Assembly: GCF_963676485.1 (NCBI RefSeq)
Contig: NZ_OY781114.1
Span: forward strand, 2,613,501 to 2,677,500
Direction: 5' to 3'
DNA length: 64,000 nt
Source of the DNA: an uncultured Cohaesibacter sp.
GTDB lineage: Bacteria > Pseudomonadota > Alphaproteobacteria > Rhizobiales > Cohaesibacteraceae
The translations under genes and the position numbers were made by a program. This document shows positions 62,531 to 64,000 of this stretch, in pieces (within the stretch, counting starts at the first letter, position 1; every line of letters starts with the position of its first letter). The notes beneath the pieces are model-generated. The model made no database searches. It was not told the DNA's origin and saw only the letters and a list, made by a program, of their open reading frames with translations.

Positions 62531-64000
62531 ATGCTATCGTTGTTCAATAATCTTTCGCTTTCCGCGCGCATCGCTGTTCTTGCTTTAATTCCTCTTTTTG
62601 CTGTTGTCGGGGTAGGTATTTCCGATTTGCTCAAAGAACGGAAAAAGGCGGCGGAGGCCCAATCAGTTGCCGATGTTGTGGCTCTGGCGCCGGTTGTTTC
62701 CGGACTGGTCCATGAGCTGCAGAAAGAGCGCGGCACTTCTGCTGGCTTTATCGGCTCCAAGGGCGCAAAGTTTGCAGACTCCATTGGTCAAACTCGGTCT
62801 GATACAGATCGGGCGCTCAATGCTTTCCGGGCCCGTATTCCCGAGGCGACGGGACGTCTTGATTTCGCTGGCTTCAAGGTTCCGTTTGAAAAAGCCATGT
62901 CTCAGCTGGATAAGCTGGCAAGCGTGCGGGCGAATGTGGATAGCTTTTCAATCAATGTTCCCAAAATGGCAGGCTACTATACGCCCCTTATTGCGGAATT
63001 GCTCAATATGGTAGAAAGCGTCGCGTTGACCAGTGATGACGGGCGGGTGGTTCGTCATATGGTCTCTTATATCGCTTTTCTGCAAGCCAAGGAACGGGCT
63101 GGGGTTGAGCGCGCCATGGGCGCAACGGGGTTTGGTGCAGGGCAATTCGCTGAACCGGTCTATCGGAAATTCGTCGGACTGGAAGCGATGCAACGCTCCT
63201 TCATGTCTATCTTTGATCGCTTCGGGCATGAGCAAGCCAAAGAGGCTTGGCGCTTGGCTTTAAAGGGCGAAGAGCAGGCTGCTGTGGATCAAATGAGGGC
63301 GGTTGCCAACATGGCTCCCTTTGGCGGCGATGTGGCCGAGATAAGTGGGCCGCAGTGGTTCGAGGCCAGTACGCGCCGCATCGATCAGATGAAAATTATC
63401 GAAGACCACATTGCCGAAGGTATTGTTTCAATCACAACGGATATCGCCAATGCTGCGAAACGCGATTTTTGGATCATTTCTGCGCTTCTTACTCTCTTGA
63501 CCTCCGTTGTGATCGGTTTGTCGGTCATTTTGGGTCGCTCAATCACAAAGCCGCTTTATTGTCTGGCTGAGAATATGACCTATCTGGCGCAAAATGACAC
63601 GGATGTGCGTATCAATGGGCAGGAGAGAAAAGACGAGATTGGCAGTATGGCGCGGGCGGTTGCTATTTTCCGGGATAATGCCGTCGAGCGCTTACGTCTG
63701 GAGCGGGCACAGCAAAACGAGCGGGCAAGAGAGCGTAGTCGGCAGCGAGAGCTGGAAACGCTGGTGGGCAACTTCAAGAATGTAATCGATCAAACCCTCA
63801 AGGCTGTCGATGGACAGGCGGACTCGATGAAGGGCTCTGCTCGGAAACTATCCAGCGTGGCCAATCAAGCATCCAACGAAGCCAACATGGCCGAGCGTGC
63901 TTCTGAAGAGGCCTCTTGCAATGTGCAATCCATTGCCGGAGCTACGGACTATATGGTGTCCAGTGTGCGTGATGTGGCTGGCCGCGCGTCGCACGCTAAC
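62531..64000 (+). CDS. NIT-domain methyl-accepting chemotaxis protein, 3' end outside window
   Basis: The first 490 residues of a membrane chemoreceptor; the frame is open to the last base. A short N-terminal helix (about 12-33) leads into a periplasmic NIT (nitrate/nitrite-sensing type) domain, recognisable from VSGLVHELQKERGTSAGFIG, VRHMVSYIAFLQAKERAGVERAMG (in part) and the following helices. A second transmembrane helix (about 317-340) precedes a HAMP domain (SITKPLYCLAENMTYLAQNDTDVRI). The methylation/signalling region has begun when the window ends. ATG 62531 follows GGGGATATATT. Confidence 0.88.
   Translation, partial: MLSLFNNLSLSARIAVLALIPLFAVVGVGISDLLKERKKAAEAQSVADVVALAPVVSGLVHELQKERGTSAGFIGSKGAKFADSIGQTRSDTDRALNAFRARIPEATGRLDFAGFKVPFEKAMSQLDKLASVRANVDSFSINVPKMAGYYTPLIAELLNMVESVALTSDDGRVVRHMVSYIAFLQAKERAGVERAMGATGFGAGQFAEPVYRKFVGLEAMQRSFMSIFDRFGHEQAKEAWRLALKGEEQAAVDQMRAVANMAPFGGDVAEISGPQWFEASTRRIDQMKIIEDHIAEGIVSITTDIANAAKRDFWIISALLTLLTSVVIGLSVILGRSITKPLYCLAENMTYLAQNDTDVRINGQERKDEIGSMARAVAIFRDNAVERLRLERAQQNERARERSRQRELETLVGNFKNVIDQTLKAVDGQADSMKGSARKLSSVANQASNEANMAERASEEASCNVQSIAGATDYMVSSVRDVAGRASHAN

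Noticed and set aside
1-64000. CRISPR arrays or insertion sequences
   Set aside because: No regularly spaced repeats and no transposase-like protein were seen anywhere in the window.

Overview
The window looks like chromosomal DNA of an alphaproteobacterium, most likely of the Hyphomicrobiales (Rhizobiales), and perhaps a marine Cohaesibacter-like lineage; that last step is inference. The basis is the right-hand gene backbone (accA, xerD, aroK, aroB, a CorC-type CBS protein, bolA, a J-domain protein, cobS, cobT, rpmB, a DUF3108 protein, an SUV3-like helicase, an S4 protein, fdxA, carD), whose order is typical of that group. Further support comes from the aerobic cobaltochelatase pair CobS/CobT, Zur-box sequence typical of alphaproteobacteria and frequent GTG/TTG starts.

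Layout. 1-9.2 kb is a signalling island: a receiver-kinase, a stand-alone receiver, a 1,559-residue CheB-CheR-PAS-GAF-histidine kinase, then a short kinase and a second receiver-kinase-like protein whose ATPase motifs have decayed. 9.2-13.1 kb holds, on the minus strand, an [FeFe]-hydrogenase operon: a NuoF-stub/GltD fusion followed by a hydrogenase large subunit with intact H-cluster motifs, resembling the glutamate synthase-linked class (HydDB group A2). Divergent from it is an SsuABC/TauABC-type importer with a Tat-lipoprotein binding protein (13.6-16.2 kb). 16-30.8 kb is mixed housekeeping: TauE exporter, M20 amidohydrolase, DD-carboxypeptidase, TusA, DUF924, a GNAT protein, a CAP-domain lipoprotein, an MscS-family channel, PPK2, Zur-controlled ZnuA, a soluble chemoreceptor and an L,D-transpeptidase. 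31-53 kb is the conserved backbone. 51.7-57.6 kb carries an M48 protease, an SNase-like protein, tRNA-Arg(CCT), an unknown membrane protein and CstA. 57.9-60.4 kb encodes a BtsS/BtsR-like LytS/LytTR pair that probably controls cstA. The window ends with a polytopic O-antigen-ligase-like protein and a NIT-domain chemoreceptor cut off by the window edge.

Most notable signals. (1) An [FeFe]-hydrogenase with a fused NAD(P)H-oxidoreductase partner in an alphaproteobacterium, with no maturases in the window. (2) A perfect FNR/FixK palindrome between fdxA and carD that seems to drive either a ~50-nt transcript ending in a terminator-like hairpin, or a 26-residue Cys-containing peptide whose Shine-Dalgarno lies inside that hairpin. 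(3) Three direct repeats at exactly 21-bp phasing upstream of cstA, fitting a LytTR operator. (4) A cluster of GTTC-N7-GTTC (alphaproteobacterial LexA-type) elements in an 800-bp gene-free stretch before the helicase. (5) Several small genes, including a 46-residue membrane protein between xerD and aroK. Together the hydrogenase, the FNR elements, the ferredoxin and the NIT chemoreceptor suggest an organism that switches between oxic and anoxic metabolism. All functional calls are from reading the sequence; no database search was run.
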